Of a stretch of DNA of 64,000 nucleotides, positions 53,137-62,454 are shown piece by piece; the stretch's first letter is position 1, and every line of letters begins with the position of its first letter. Below the pieces are notes generated by a model that did not search any database, was not told the DNA's origin, and saw only the letters and a program-made list of their open reading frames with translations. This DNA is from an uncultured Clostridia bacterium (GTDB lineage Bacteria; Bacillota; Peptococcia; Peptococcales; Peptococcaceae), in the NCBI GenBank assembly GCA_944391285.1, contig CALXSY010000002.1:62001-126000 (forward strand), given 5' to 3'. Position numbers and translations under genes: made by a program.

Positions 53137-54071
53137 TGGATTGGTGGATTGGATTTTTAAGTGCGGCAGTAGTTGCCGGAACGCCTTTGTTGTTTGCCTC
53201 TTTGGGCGGTATTTTGTCCGAGCGGGTAGGAAATCAAAATTTAGGTATTGAGGGCATGATGCTGATGGGCGCTGTCAGCGGCTTTATCGTGGCAGTTAAA
53301 ACTTCAAGTCCCATTTTGGCAATGCTGGCGGCGGCTTTGGCAGGCTTGGCAGGAGCGTTTATTTACGGGGTGCTGGCAATCACCTTCCGCACCAACCAAG
53401 TTGTCAGCGGCTTGACCTTAACGATGTTTGGCACCGGCTTAGCCAGTTTTTTGGGCAAGCCTTATGTAAGCATGATGACACCGCAGGCGATAAAAAGCTT
53501 TTTTGCCAGCCGTCCAATTCCTATTTTGGGCGATATTCCTTTTATCGGACCGATATTTTTTAAGCAGGATATTTTTATTTATTTTGGCTATGCGCTGGTT
53601 ATTGTCTTAGGCTTTTATATTTATAAAACCCGTCAGGGCTTGAATATGCGGGCTGTAGGACAAAATCCGGCGGCAGCTGATGCGGCAAGTATCAATGTCA
53701 CGCTGTATAAATATGTGCATGTGCTTTTGGGTGGCGCTTTGTGCGGCTTGGGCGGCGCATATTTATCATTGGTGTATGTACCGAGCTGGCAGGAAAATAT
53801 TACTGCCGGATTAGGCTGGATTGCCGTTGCTTTAATTATTTTTGCGACTTGGAATCCCTATAAGGCAGTTTTTGGCTCCTATTTGTTCGGCGGCTTAACT
53901 ATTTTAGGCTTCCGCTTACAGGGAGCGGGAATTCATATCAATCAATATTTGGTCGATATGACGCCCTATGTCGTTACGATTTTAGTTTTAATTTTGGTTT
54001 CGCAAGGGCACAGTGTGAAAAATGCTCCGCCGAAATCTTTGGGACTGCCCTATTTTCGCGAGGAACGTTAA
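53136..54071 (+). CDS. Nucleoside ABC transporter permease (YufQ/NupC type)
   Basis: 311 residues, eight or nine hydrophobic segments. ASLGGILSERVGNQNLGIEG at the N-terminus, RTNQVVSGLTLTMFGTGL, and MRAVGQNPAAADAASINV are typical of the second permease. It overlaps the previous gene as TAATG, so both are made together as a heterodimer. Confidence 0.92.
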   Translation: MDWWIGFLSAAVVAGTPLLFASLGGILSERVGNQNLGIEGMMLMGAVSGFIVAVKTSSPILAMLAAALAGLAGAFIYGVLAITFRTNQVVSGLTLTMFGTGLASFLGKPYVSMMTPQAIKSFFASRPIPILGDIPFIGPIFFKQDIFIYFGYALVIVLGFYIYKTRQGLNMRAVGQNPAAADAASINVTLYKYVHVLLGGALCGLGGAYLSLVYVPSWQENITAGLGWIAVALIIFATWNPYKAVFGSYLFGGLTILGFRLQGAGIHINQYLVDMTPYVVTILVLILVSQGHSVKNAPPKSLGLPYFREER

Positions 54072-54099
54072 AAAGCTTGAGTTTGCTCAAGCTTTTTTT
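54071..54099 (+). terminator. Terminator of the nucleoside ABC operon
   Basis: Stem AAAAGCTTGAG / CTCAAGCTTTT with a short loop and a T7 run. Confidence 0.92.
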
Positions 54100-54218
54100 G
54101 TTGTATAAATTTGGCAAAAAAGTTTTTCGCTGAAAGATTGCTCCCAAAGATTAACGCTCATTATTACGAGTTTTCTTGGCAAAATAGTAATATCCCAAGA
54201 CAAAGTGAGGTTAGGAAA

Positions 54219-54446
54219 ATGAGAAAAAATGTCGGCTTATTTGAAGCATTTTTGCGCACGATGATCGGCTTTTCCATGTTTGGCAAAGGCATAAATTGGA
54301 GAAGCAGCATTATGGTTGGCCTTGGCTCCATGCTGATCGCCACCGGCATTACCAGATATTGTCCGTGCTATCAAATGCTTAACCGCTCAAGCTTAGACAC
54401 TCCTTGGAAATACGCCAAGGCAACAGCGGGCAAAATCATGCATTAA
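54219..54446 (+). CDS. DUF2892-type small membrane protein
   Basis: 75 residues from ATG 54219, after GAGGTTAGG. Short hydrophobic segments (EAFLRTMIGFSMFGKGI and SIMVGLGSMLIATGITRYCPCY) with a CPCY motif typical of YgaP-like DUF2892 units. A longer frame to 54111 has no ribosome site. Function unknown. Confidence 0.75.
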   Translation: MRKNVGLFEAFLRTMIGFSMFGKGINWRSSIMVGLGSMLIATGITRYCPCYQMLNRSSLDTPWKYAKATAGKIMH

Positions 54447-54517
54447 GAAAATTTATTTGCAAATTTCTGCCGTTCCTCCTATAATTAAGCTATGAATTAA
54501 TTTTAGGAGGGATAACG

Positions 54518-55093
54518 GTGGAAATTAACAGAGAAGAAGCTTGGGAGTTATTGAATAAGTACAACAAGGAAAAGTTTCATTTGCAGCACGCCTTAACTTT
54601 AGAAGCGGTGATGAGATATTTTGCCGAAAATCTGGGCTATAAAGACCAGGCAGAATATTGGGCAACGGTGGGACTTTTGCACGATATCGACTTTGAGATG
54701 TATCCTGAGGAGCACTGCAAGAGAGCGCCGGAATTGTTAGCCGGATTTGATGCGGATTTTATTCATGCAGTTTGCAGTCACGCTTACGGCTCCTGCAGCG
54801 ATGTAGAGCCAACTTTGGAGATGGAGAAGGTGCTTTTTGCAGTTGATGAGCTAACCGGGCTTATTTGGGCAGGCGCTTTGATGCGCCCCAGCAAAAGTAT
54901 TCAGGATATGGAGCTTAAAAGCGTGAAGAAAAAGTACAAGGATAAGCATTTCGCTGCCGGCTGTTCCCGGGAGGTTATCGCTAAAGGAGCGGAAATGCTG
55001 GGCTGGGATTTGGACAAGCTTTTAGGCGAAACTTTGGAAGCGATGAGAGCTTCGGAGATGGAAATTAACGAAAAAATGGCTCAATTGGCATAA
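54518..55093 (+). CDS. HD-domain phosphohydrolase
   Basis: 191 residues from GTG 54518 with AGGAGGG upstream. HD signature is HLQHALTLEAVMRY then LLHDIDFEMYPE, with HAVCSHAYG and VLFAVDELTGLIWAGALM, supplying the metal residues. Family members hydrolyse nucleotides or phosphoesters; the substrate is unknown. Confidence 0.88.
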   Translation: MEINREEAWELLNKYNKEKFHLQHALTLEAVMRYFAENLGYKDQAEYWATVGLLHDIDFEMYPEEHCKRAPELLAGFDADFIHAVCSHAYGSCSDVEPTLEMEKVLFAVDELTGLIWAGALMRPSKSIQDMELKSVKKKYKDKHFAAGCSREVIAKGAEMLGWDLDKLLGETLEAMRASEMEINEKMAQLA

Positions 55094-55124
55094 AAAAGAA
55101 GCAAGCGTTACGCTTGCTTCTTTT
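55092..55124. terminator. Bidirectional terminator between the HD gene and the stalk/propeller gene
   Basis: Stem AAAAGAAGCAAGCG / CGCTTGCTTCTTTT with TTA loop. Confidence 0.92.
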
Positions 55125-55138
55125 GTTTGAGGTGAAAT

Positions 55139-56782
55139 TTACTTTAATTGGGCACTGCAAATATTTTCATTGGCAGTGTTGTAATAGTAAAGCACATCAT
55201 CGCTGACAAAAGTGGAGGTATAAGCCGCAGGATCGGCAGATTTAAAGACGATTTCGCCTGTTTTGTCGATAACGATGAGGCGGTAAGAGGTTTGTGTAAT
55301 CTCGGGGCAGAGCACTACCAGATAATCATCTTTAACGGTAAAGTTGGACAGATACTCAGCCTCTTCAATGGTTTCTACTTGTCCGGATGGGGAGATTTTA
55401 AGGAGCTTAGCGGGGATAGTGCTGGTAGAGGTGGAACTATTAATGGTTGAGAGGTAGACATAGTTATTTAATACTTGGATAGTGCCGATATTTTGTACAC
55501 CTTGCGGAAGGGCATAAACTTCTGAAGTTGTACTGCTTTGGAGATTATAGCGATAAACGGTATTATCGCAGAAGTAATAGAGATTTCCGTTATCGATGGT
55601 GAAGTAAGCTACCTCTTGGCCTTCCGGAGTGATGCGTACGGTTTCATTGGTGGTCACATCAATGCGGTGGATACCAGTGGTTTCACTTGAGTCTGAAGCT
55701 TGATTAAATGCCGGGATATAGAAATATTTACTGCCGTCATAGTAAGCGACATTGGTTGTATGACCGCCTTCGCCGCCGTCAGAAGATACTTTCCAGTTCC
55801 AGCCATAGATATAATCTGAAGAACCGATCTTTTGCCAGTTACCTGCTTGGTCAAGCATTAACAAATTACTATCGTAAGGTCTGGGACCGGCATAAGATTT
55901 AAACTGATCCTTGCCGAAAACATAAAGATGATGACTGCTGGTGTCTAACTCAACAGCTTCGCCTTTGTCATTAAAGGTGTAGAGACAATCATAGCCCATA
56001 ATAGCGCCGCCGTTATGGTAAGAAAGGTAAACTTTACCGTTTTGCTCAGATAAAGAAGGTAAGCAGTAAGTTTTGCCGTCACCATAACTGTTTAAAGGCA
56101 GTTGATAAGCGGCTTTAGCCTGAGCAGGAGCAGTTAAAGGAGCGCTCATGATAACGCCTTCGTCAGCGGCATAGTAGACGTATTTGCCGTCGGTGGCGAC
56201 AACATTTTTAAGCAGGCTGGAGTTGGACTGCTGGGGCAATGTGCCGTAGGTTTTGGCAGCATTGGCGCCGGAGGAAATGATTAAGCCATCGGCAGTGGTG
56301 AAAGAGTACTGCCAGTTAAATTCATCGACACAAAAGCGCCAGGTCATGGGGAAATATGTCACATCTCTAAAGAGCAAAAGGGGATATTCCTCTTTGGCAT
56401 TATCGATGGCTTGCCCGTTTACCGTAATGGGGAAAGAAGCGATTTGGGCTTTATAAGATTTAGCATTTTTATTGGTCTGAGTGTAAGGATGGTAAGCACC
56501 CTGAATGCCGGTGGTGTCAATAAATAATCCCGTTTTGGCATCGGTCCAGCCGGTTTCTAAGCCTAAGAAACGGCAATCATAATAGGTCATGGGGAAATAG
56601 GTGATATCCTTGTAGACGATCAAAGGATACTGACTGTAATCATTGTCAATCTCGGTGTCGTTTAAGGTGACATCGAAGCTTGGTAATGTAACACTGACAG
56701 AGCCGGAGGCGGCAAAGACAGGAGCCGCGGTGGGCAAAAGCAGACCGAGAGCCAAAACCATTGACAGAAGACGTTTTTTCAT
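55139..56782 (-). CDS. Secreted stalk-domain / beta-propeller protein (copy 1)
   Basis: 547 residues from ATG 56782. Signal peptide KKRLLSMVLALGLLLPTAAP ending AFAASG. Two successive stalk-like (copper amine oxidase N-terminal-like) units follow, each with a pattern NDYSQYPLIVYKDITYFPM / KEEYPLLLFRDVTYFPMTW. After about residue 190 come repeated YxY-type beta strands of a DUF5050-like propeller (KYVYYAADEG, GNLYYFCDNTVYRYNL). Function unknown; probably cell-surface or secreted. A close paralogue lies just downstream of its promoter side. Confidence 0.85.
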   Translation of the reverse strand: MKKRLLSMVLALGLLLPTAAPVFAASGSVSVTLPSFDVTLNDTEIDNDYSQYPLIVYKDITYFPMTYYDCRFLGLETGWTDAKTGLFIDTTGIQGAYHPYTQTNKNAKSYKAQIASFPITVNGQAIDNAKEEYPLLLFRDVTYFPMTWRFCVDEFNWQYSFTTADGLIISSGANAAKTYGTLPQQSNSSLLKNVVATDGKYVYYAADEGVIMSAPLTAPAQAKAAYQLPLNSYGDGKTYCLPSLSEQNGKVYLSYHNGGAIMGYDCLYTFNDKGEAVELDTSSHHLYVFGKDQFKSYAGPRPYDSNLLMLDQAGNWQKIGSSDYIYGWNWKVSSDGGEGGHTTNVAYYDGSKYFYIPAFNQASDSSETTGIHRIDVTTNETVRITPEGQEVAYFTIDNGNLYYFCDNTVYRYNLQSSTTSEVYALPQGVQNIGTIQVLNNYVYLSTINSSTSTSTIPAKLLKISPSGQVETIEEAEYLSNFTVKDDYLVVLCPEITQTSYRLIVIDKTGEIVFKSADPAAYTSTFVSDDVLYYYNTANENICSAQLK

Positions 56783-56868
56783 AAAATCACATTCCTTTCT
56801 TTTGCAAAACTTCAAGCATTTTTGAACATACATCTATTATAATAAATAGGCTTGAGCTGGTCAAGAGC

Positions 56869-58536
56869 CTAAGAGTTAAGAGTTACGGAGCAAATTTCTT
56901 TTGTAGCGGTGTTGTAGTAGTAAAGGGTATCGTTCACTATACAAGTAGAGACAAGAGTGGTGGTGTCTGCGGATTTAAAAATAGTCTCGCCGTTTTTGTC
57001 AATGACAATAAGGCGGTAAGGGGTTTGCGAAATTTCGGGGCAGAGCACTATCAGATAATCGCCTTTTGCGGCAAAGTCGGTCAGAAATTCCGCTTCGTCA
57101 ATAGTTTCCGCCTGCCCGGAGGGAGAGATTTTAATCAGCTCAGTCAGCAATAAATCATCGTCATAGGCTTGGCTTGTTTGCAGATAAATACTATCGCCAA
57201 AAACTGTGTAGCGGTAAGGGGCAAGATGTTCTGGTGCGAACTGGTAAATTACTTCAGTTTTCTCATCTTTTAGGTTATAGCTGTAAATGGTTTTGCCATA
57301 AATATATGTCAGATTATCCTGTATTATTTTAAAGGAGGAAATTTCCATATCCTCGGGAGTGATGCGCACGGTTTCATCGGTAGTGATGTCTATGCGGTAA
57401 ATGCCGGTAGTTTCCGAGTAATCATTGGGGTCAGCATCATGCTTGGTATAAGCTTGTGCTTGATTAAAAGCGGGAAGATAGAGGTATTTATTGCCGTCAT
57501 AGTAAGCGCTGCTGACGGAAAAACCGCCTTCATAGTTTGCTTTAAATTCCCAGTTTAAACCGTAGATATAATCGGCAGAGCCGACGTTTTTCCAATTACC
57601 GGTTTTATCAAGCAGATATAAATTATTGCGTTTTACATCAGAAGCGATATAACACTTAAACTTAGTGTCACCAAAGGTGCGAATTCTTTCAGTCGTTGAA
57701 TTATTTCTTTCAACCGCTTCGCCATTTTCATTGATGACAAAGTAGTAAGGTCTGCCGGTAGTAGCCGAGCCTAAAAAGTAAGAAAAAGTGATTTCTCCGT
57801 TCTGCTCAGAAAAAGAAGGTTTGACATAACCATCGGAGATGTAGTTGACCGGCAGTTGGAAAACGCTTGTAGTATATGATAAATTATCCAAAGATGCACG
57901 TTTAATAATGCCTTGTTCATCGATATAATAAACATATTTGCCGTCGGTAGCAACATCATTTTGCAGATATGGATCTTTAGATTGCTTTAGCAGGGTGCCG
58001 TAGGATTTAACAGCGCCGTAGTTAGATGAGATTACTAAGCCATCAGCGGTTGAAAAAGAATATTTCCAAGAAAATTCATCAACACAGAAGCGCCAGGTTA
58101 AGGGAAAATAAGTCACATCCCGGAAAAGCAAAAGGGGATATTCCTCCTTGGAATTATCAATAGCTTGCCCGTTTACGGTGATGGGAAATGAAGCGATTTG
58201 GGCTTTAGCTGATTTGGCATTTTTGCTGGTCTGAGTGTAAGGATGGTAAGCGCCTTGGATGCCGGTGGTATCGATGAATAATCCCGTTTCGGCATTTTCC
58301 CAGCCGGTTTCTAAGCCTAAGAAACGGCAGTCGTAATAGGTCATAGGGAAATAGGTGATATCCTTGTAGACGATCAAAGGATACTGGCTGTAATCGTTGT
58401 CAATCTCGGTGCCGTTTAAGGTTACAGCAAAGCCGGGCAGAGTTACACTAACCGAGCCGGAGGCGGCAAAAGCCGGAACGGCGGTGGGCAAAAGCAGACC
58501 GAGAGCCAAGAGGATACTGCAAAGTTTTTTTGGCAT
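56869..58536 (-). CDS. Secreted stalk-domain / beta-propeller protein (copy 2)
   Basis: 555 residues from ATG 58536 (GTG 58545 also possible). Same plan as the neighbouring copy: signal peptide ending AFAASG, two stalk units nearly identical to copy 1 over the first 150 residues, and a diverged propeller half (KYVYYIDEQGI, ITFSYFLGSATTGRP). Same strand, 86 bases apart, so this is a tandem duplication. Confidence 0.85.
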   Translation of the reverse strand: MPKKLCSILLALGLLLPTAVPAFAASGSVSVTLPGFAVTLNGTEIDNDYSQYPLIVYKDITYFPMTYYDCRFLGLETGWENAETGLFIDTTGIQGAYHPYTQTSKNAKSAKAQIASFPITVNGQAIDNSKEEYPLLLFRDVTYFPLTWRFCVDEFSWKYSFSTADGLVISSNYGAVKSYGTLLKQSKDPYLQNDVATDGKYVYYIDEQGIIKRASLDNLSYTTSVFQLPVNYISDGYVKPSFSEQNGEITFSYFLGSATTGRPYYFVINENGEAVERNNSTTERIRTFGDTKFKCYIASDVKRNNLYLLDKTGNWKNVGSADYIYGLNWEFKANYEGGFSVSSAYYDGNKYLYLPAFNQAQAYTKHDADPNDYSETTGIYRIDITTDETVRITPEDMEISSFKIIQDNLTYIYGKTIYSYNLKDEKTEVIYQFAPEHLAPYRYTVFGDSIYLQTSQAYDDDLLLTELIKISPSGQAETIDEAEFLTDFAAKGDYLIVLCPEISQTPYRLIVIDKNGETIFKSADTTTLVSTCIVNDTLYYYNTATKEICSVTLNS

Positions 58537-58667
58537 GATTAGCACATCCTTTTTTAATCATTTTGTCATAATTTTGTCACCAATTCTTCATAAAATTAAT
58601 ATACTATAACACAAAATGGAAGTCAATAAAAACAGGATAATCTTGACAATTACTTAACAAATCACTC

Positions 58668-58697
58668 TTGACACGGAAGGACAAATTGTGATAAAAT
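58668..58697 (+). promoter_or_regulatory. Promoter of the NiCo leader
   Basis: TTGACA (58668-58673), 18 bases, TAAAAT (58692-58697). Confidence 0.8.
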
Positions 58698-58789
58698 GCA
58701 AAGAAAGATCAGGCAATTTATAGCCGGGCCAAAAGGGCAGTGGATTGATCCGCGGGACAGATGAAGATTTGTCCGGCGGATATTTTTTT
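58698..58789 (+). promoter_or_regulatory. NiCo (czcD) riboswitch with terminator
   Basis: The leader carries CAGGCAAT, AGCCGGGCC, GGGCAGTGG and GCGGGACAG in the order expected for the Ni/Co-sensing czcD RNA, whose four helices meet at these G-rich joints. The last motif is also in the 5' arm of a terminator, ATCCGCGGGACA / TGTCCGGCGGAT (58748-58781, one G-G mismatch) followed by TTTTTTT. Metal binding would hold GGGACAG in the aptamer and prevent termination. The downstream gene is a cation exporter. Recognised from memory of the motif; not searched. Confidence 0.85.
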
Positions 58790-58829
58790 GCATAAAAGAC
58801 TAAGCTATAGATATTTAGGAGGGTTTAAG

Positions 58830-59744
58830 ATGAGTAAGCCTAAAGTTATTACTAATGAGGTAGAAATAAAAAAACTGATTAAAGAAGTGAGTATGGTAGG
58901 CATTGGGGTTAATGTGCTCTTGGTTATATTCAAACTTTTTGCCGGCATAATCGCTAATTCGGGAGCAATGATTTCTGATGCAGTGCATTCGGCAAGTGAT
59001 GTTTTGGCGACATTTTTAGCTTTGCTGGGTGTTAATATGGCGCAGAAAGGACCGGATAAGGAGCATCCGTACGGTCACGAAAGGCAGGAATGTGTAATTT
59101 CCATCCTTTTAGCCGGCATACTTTTAGTAACGGGAATCGGTATCGGCTATCAGGGATTGGAGAAAATATTAAATATGGAGCAAGAAACGATTGCTGTCCC
59201 GGGCACACTGGCTTTAATCGCAGCTATAGTTTCTATTGCTACTAAGGAATGGATGTACCATTATACTAAAAGGGTGGCTTTAAAAATTAATTCAGCAGCC
59301 TTTTTAGCCGATGCTTGGCACCATCGCTCTGATGCCTTTTCCTCCATCGGGGCGCTTATCGGTATTGCTGGAGCAAGGCTGGGTTATCCGGTGTTGGATC
59401 CTTTGGCTTGTGTTATCATTTGTGTATTCATAGTAAAGGTTGCCTTTGACATATTTAAGGAAGCAACTTATAAAATGGTTGACCGGGCTTGTGACAGCGA
59501 ATTTGAAGAGAGACTGCGGGAATTTATATATGAACAGGAAGGAGTCATGGGCATTTATAATCTGCGCACGCGTTTATTTGGCAATCGAATTTATGTCGAT
59601 GTGGATATTTATGCTGACGGCGAAGAAACCTTAAATCAAGCTCACAGCATAGCAGAAAGGGTGCATAAAGGTATTGAGGAAAACTTTCCGGAAGTTAAGC
59701 ATATCATGGTGCATGTCAATCCTTGGGGCTGTAAAAATTGTTGA
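58830..59744 (+). CDS. Cation diffusion facilitator, likely Co2+/Ni2+ exporter
   Basis: 304 residues from ATG 58830, after TAGGAGGG. Six hydrophobic segments; the transport-site motifs are SDAVHSASDVLAT (TM2) and ADAWHHRSDAFSSIG (TM5), and a cytosolic C-terminal ferredoxin-like domain ends MVHVNPWGCKNC. CDF proteins exchange divalent metal for protons to remove excess metal. The NiCo riboswitch upstream argues for cobalt/nickel. Confidence 0.93.
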   Translation: MSKPKVITNEVEIKKLIKEVSMVGIGVNVLLVIFKLFAGIIANSGAMISDAVHSASDVLATFLALLGVNMAQKGPDKEHPYGHERQECVISILLAGILLVTGIGIGYQGLEKILNMEQETIAVPGTLALIAAIVSIATKEWMYHYTKRVALKINSAAFLADAWHHRSDAFSSIGALIGIAGARLGYPVLDPLACVIICVFIVKVAFDIFKEATYKMVDRACDSEFEERLREFIYEQEGVMGIYNLRTRLFGNRIYVDVDIYADGEETLNQAHSIAERVHKGIEENFPEVKHIMVHVNPWGCKNC

Positions 59745-59823
59745 CAACAAGAAAAAATGGTAGTATACTAACATATATATCATTGTTGGCAGCAATAGCC
59801 ATTGAGGAAAGAAGGGAAATTAT

Positions 59824-61266
59824 TTGGGCAGAGTAATGGATGGTGATGAAATTCATCGCAAAAGATGGTATATTTGGCTAATGGTGGCGATCATTACTTT
59901 TGCTAATTGTGTTGATACCAGCTCGTTAAATGTAGCTTTGCCGGTAATTGCCGATGAGTTAAATATAACGATGGCGCAAGTGGAATTGGTTGTTACTTTG
60001 AATTTGATAACTATCATCAGTTTGATTTTAAGCTTTGGCAGATTAGGCGATATTAAGGGCAAGGATAGAATATTTACCTGCGGTATAGCTGTTTTCTTTG
60101 TTGGCTCGCTGATTTCTTTTTTAGCACGGCAGTATGAAATACTTTTGCTGGGAAGAATAGTAGCCGGAATGGGCGCAGCAATGACGATGGCGTTAAATCA
60201 AGGTATTATTGCCGAGGTTTTCAGCCGGGGACAACGAGGCAGAGCTTTGGGAATGCAGGGCAGTTTAGTTGCTTTGGGTACTATGCTGGGACCGGCGGTC
60301 GGGGGATTTATGACCGATACCTTTGGCTGGAATACGGTATTTCTTTTGAATATTCCCGTTTGCTTGATTGATTTCTTCTTTTGTTTGTGGCTTTTGCCTC
60401 ATTTAGAGGGCGATAAGGATATGAAAATCGACATCAAAGGCTCCTTGGTGTTTGCGGTGTTCATTATCAGCTTATACTTATCCATTAAATTTTTGCAAAA
60501 CGGTCACGAAGGTTATATTAAATTTATAGGGCTGTTTATCTTTGCTTTGGCTGTCGGCTGGCTGTTTTACAGGGAAGAAAGAAAAAATACCAGCCCGATG
60601 CTGGACTTTTCCCTTTTCTCTACCAAGCTATTTACGGTAAGCGTTTTTTGTTCATTTTTAGGTTTTTTTGCTATTTCCAGCAATAACTTTATCATGCCCT
60701 TTTATTTGCAGAAGGTGTTGGGATTTTCGGTAGGAGATGCCGGGCATTTGATGATGATTTATCCCTTGATGATGGTTTTGGTGGCGCCGATGAGCGGTGC
60801 GCTTTCGGATAAGATAGGTTCAGAAGTTTTAGGAGTAATCGGCTTGAGCTTTGGCGTCGCAGGTTTAGGAATAATGAGTTTGTTAGGCGAAAATTCCTCG
60901 GTTTTGCTATATATATTTGGCACGGTAGTTATGGCTTTTGGCTTTAGTACCTTCCAGTCACCCAATACGTCGCTGATTATGAGCACCGTGCCGCCCAATA
61001 AAACCGGAGCGGCAGGAAGCTTAAACGGTTTAACCAGAAATTTAGGCAATATCTTTGGTATCTCTATTTCCACTGCAGTTTTATACAACCTGATGAGTAT
61101 GCGTTTAGGATACCAGGTCGATAGTTTTGTGGAAGGCAGAGCCGATGTGTTTGTTTTCGGCATGCGGGGAATTTACTTTTTGGCGATGGGTTTAGCGGCT
61201 GTAGGCTTAATTTTAAGTATTTTGCGCTTAAGAAGCCATAGCAAAGCCAAAAGTAAAAATAATTAA
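59824..61266 (+). CDS. MFS transporter, DHA2 (EmrB/QacA) type
   Basis: 480 residues, about 14 hydrophobic segments. MFS motif A occurs as GRLGDIKGKDRIF, and motif C as GPAVGGFM near residue 160. The pattern with TSSLNVALPVIADEL at the start is typical of drug:H+ antiporters of the DHA2 group. Start: TTG 59824 with AAGGG upstream, or ATG 59836. Substrate unknown. Confidence 0.9.
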   Translation: MGRVMDGDEIHRKRWYIWLMVAIITFANCVDTSSLNVALPVIADELNITMAQVELVVTLNLITIISLILSFGRLGDIKGKDRIFTCGIAVFFVGSLISFLARQYEILLLGRIVAGMGAAMTMALNQGIIAEVFSRGQRGRALGMQGSLVALGTMLGPAVGGFMTDTFGWNTVFLLNIPVCLIDFFFCLWLLPHLEGDKDMKIDIKGSLVFAVFIISLYLSIKFLQNGHEGYIKFIGLFIFALAVGWLFYREERKNTSPMLDFSLFSTKLFTVSVFCSFLGFFAISSNNFIMPFYLQKVLGFSVGDAGHLMMIYPLMMVLVAPMSGALSDKIGSEVLGVIGLSFGVAGLGIMSLLGENSSVLLYIFGTVVMAFGFSTFQSPNTSLIMSTVPPNKTGAAGSLNGLTRNLGNIFGISISTAVLYNLMSMRLGYQVDSFVEGRADVFVFGMRGIYFLAMGLAAVGLILSILRLRSHSKAKSKNN

Positions 61267-61270
61267 GATT

Positions 61271-61299
61271 TTAGACGACTTCGGTCGTCTTATTTTTTT
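61271..61299 (+). terminator. Terminator after the MFS gene
   Basis: Stem AGACGAC / GTCGTCT with TTCG tetraloop and a T7 run. Confidence 0.9.
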
Positions 61300-61332
61300 G
61301 GGGGAAAAATTAGTTAATGGGGTGAAAAATAA

Positions 61333-61361
61333 TTGCCTTTTAGCCGGCTTTGGGGTATAAT
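61333..61361 (+). promoter_or_regulatory. Promoter of the DUF1385 gene
   Basis: TTGCCT (61333-61338), 17 bases, TATAAT (61356-61361). Confidence 0.65.
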
Positions 61362-61473
61362 TATAAATTAGGTTAGCAAAGCAAGGATGGATTAAAAGCA
61401 TTTATGAATACTTAACAGGAATAAGAAAATAAAAAGCAGAAGTAAGATAGATAAACTATAAGGAGGATGAAGC

Positions 61474-62454
61474 ATGAAATACCCTTACGGCGGACAAGCG
61501 CTGATTGAAGGCGTAATGATGAATGGCAGGGAAAACAGCGCTATTGCCGTGCGCAAAGCTGATGGCACTATTTCGGTTAAGATGGAGAAATTGAACCGCA
61601 TCGGAGATAAATATAAATTTTTGAAATGGCCCTTTATCAGAGGCAGTGTAAATTTGGTGGAATCAATGGTTGTAGGCTTCAAAGCCTTGACTCATTCGGC
61701 AAATGAATCAGCCGAATATGAGGAGGAAGTGCTGGAGGTTAAGGATATTATCTTAAGCGTAGCCATTGCTCTGGTGCTGGGAGTGGGATTGTTTTTTGTT
61801 TTGCCGGTTGTTTTAGCGCATTTGCTGACACCGTTGGTGGAGAGCAGCTTTTGGCAGAATATGATTGAAGGCTTAATCAGAGTAGGAGTATTCTTGATTT
61901 ATGTTATTGCTATATCGCGCATGAAGGAAATTGCCCGGGTATTCCAATACCATGGAGCAGAGCACAAAACTATTCACGCTTATGAGCATGACCGGGAATT
62001 AATTCCGGCAAACTGCCAAGAATATACAACACTGCATCCTCGCTGCGGCACCAGCTTTTTGTTTATCGTCATGATTATCAGTATCATCGTCTTTTCTTTT
62101 TTAGGAGTAGAAAATTTCTGGTGGCGAGTGACTTCCCGGGTTATTTTATTGCCGGTAGTTGCGGGCATAAGCTATGAGTTTTTAAAATTTACCAGCCGGC
62201 ATATGGACAATAAGCTGGTTAAAGCTGCCGCCTATCCGGGATTGATGCTGCAAAAGCTTACCACCAAAACTCCCGATGATGATATGCTGGAGGTGGCGAT
62301 TGTTGCCTTAAAAAAGGTGCGGGAAAAGGAGGAAAATATTCCCTTTGAACCTCTCACTTCGCCGGTAGAAATGTGGCAGGAGAAAAAAGAGAAAATAAAT
62401 GCTGAAGAACAAGCAGTCAGTGAAAATTTGAACGAAGAAAAGGAGAGCCTATGA
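61474..62454 (+). CDS. DUF1385 (YqhQ-family) membrane protein
   Basis: 326 residues. Family signature YGGQALIEGVMMNGREN at the N-terminus, FQYHGAEHKTIHAYE near residue 160, and HPRCGTSFLF near 187. Four or so membrane segments between about 80 and 240, and an acidic C-terminal tail. Function unknown. The lipoprotein oxidoreductase gene starts inside its stop (ATGA). Confidence 0.93.
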   Translation: MKYPYGGQALIEGVMMNGRENSAIAVRKADGTISVKMEKLNRIGDKYKFLKWPFIRGSVNLVESMVVGFKALTHSANESAEYEEEVLEVKDIILSVAIALVLGVGLFFVLPVVLAHLLTPLVESSFWQNMIEGLIRVGVFLIYVIAISRMKEIARVFQYHGAEHKTIHAYEHDRELIPANCQEYTTLHPRCGTSFLFIVMIISIIVFSFLGVENFWWRVTSRVILLPVVAGISYEFLKFTSRHMDNKLVKAAAYPGLMLQKLTTKTPDDDMLEVAIVALKKVREKEENIPFEPLTSPVEMWQEKKEKINAEEQAVSENLNEEKESL

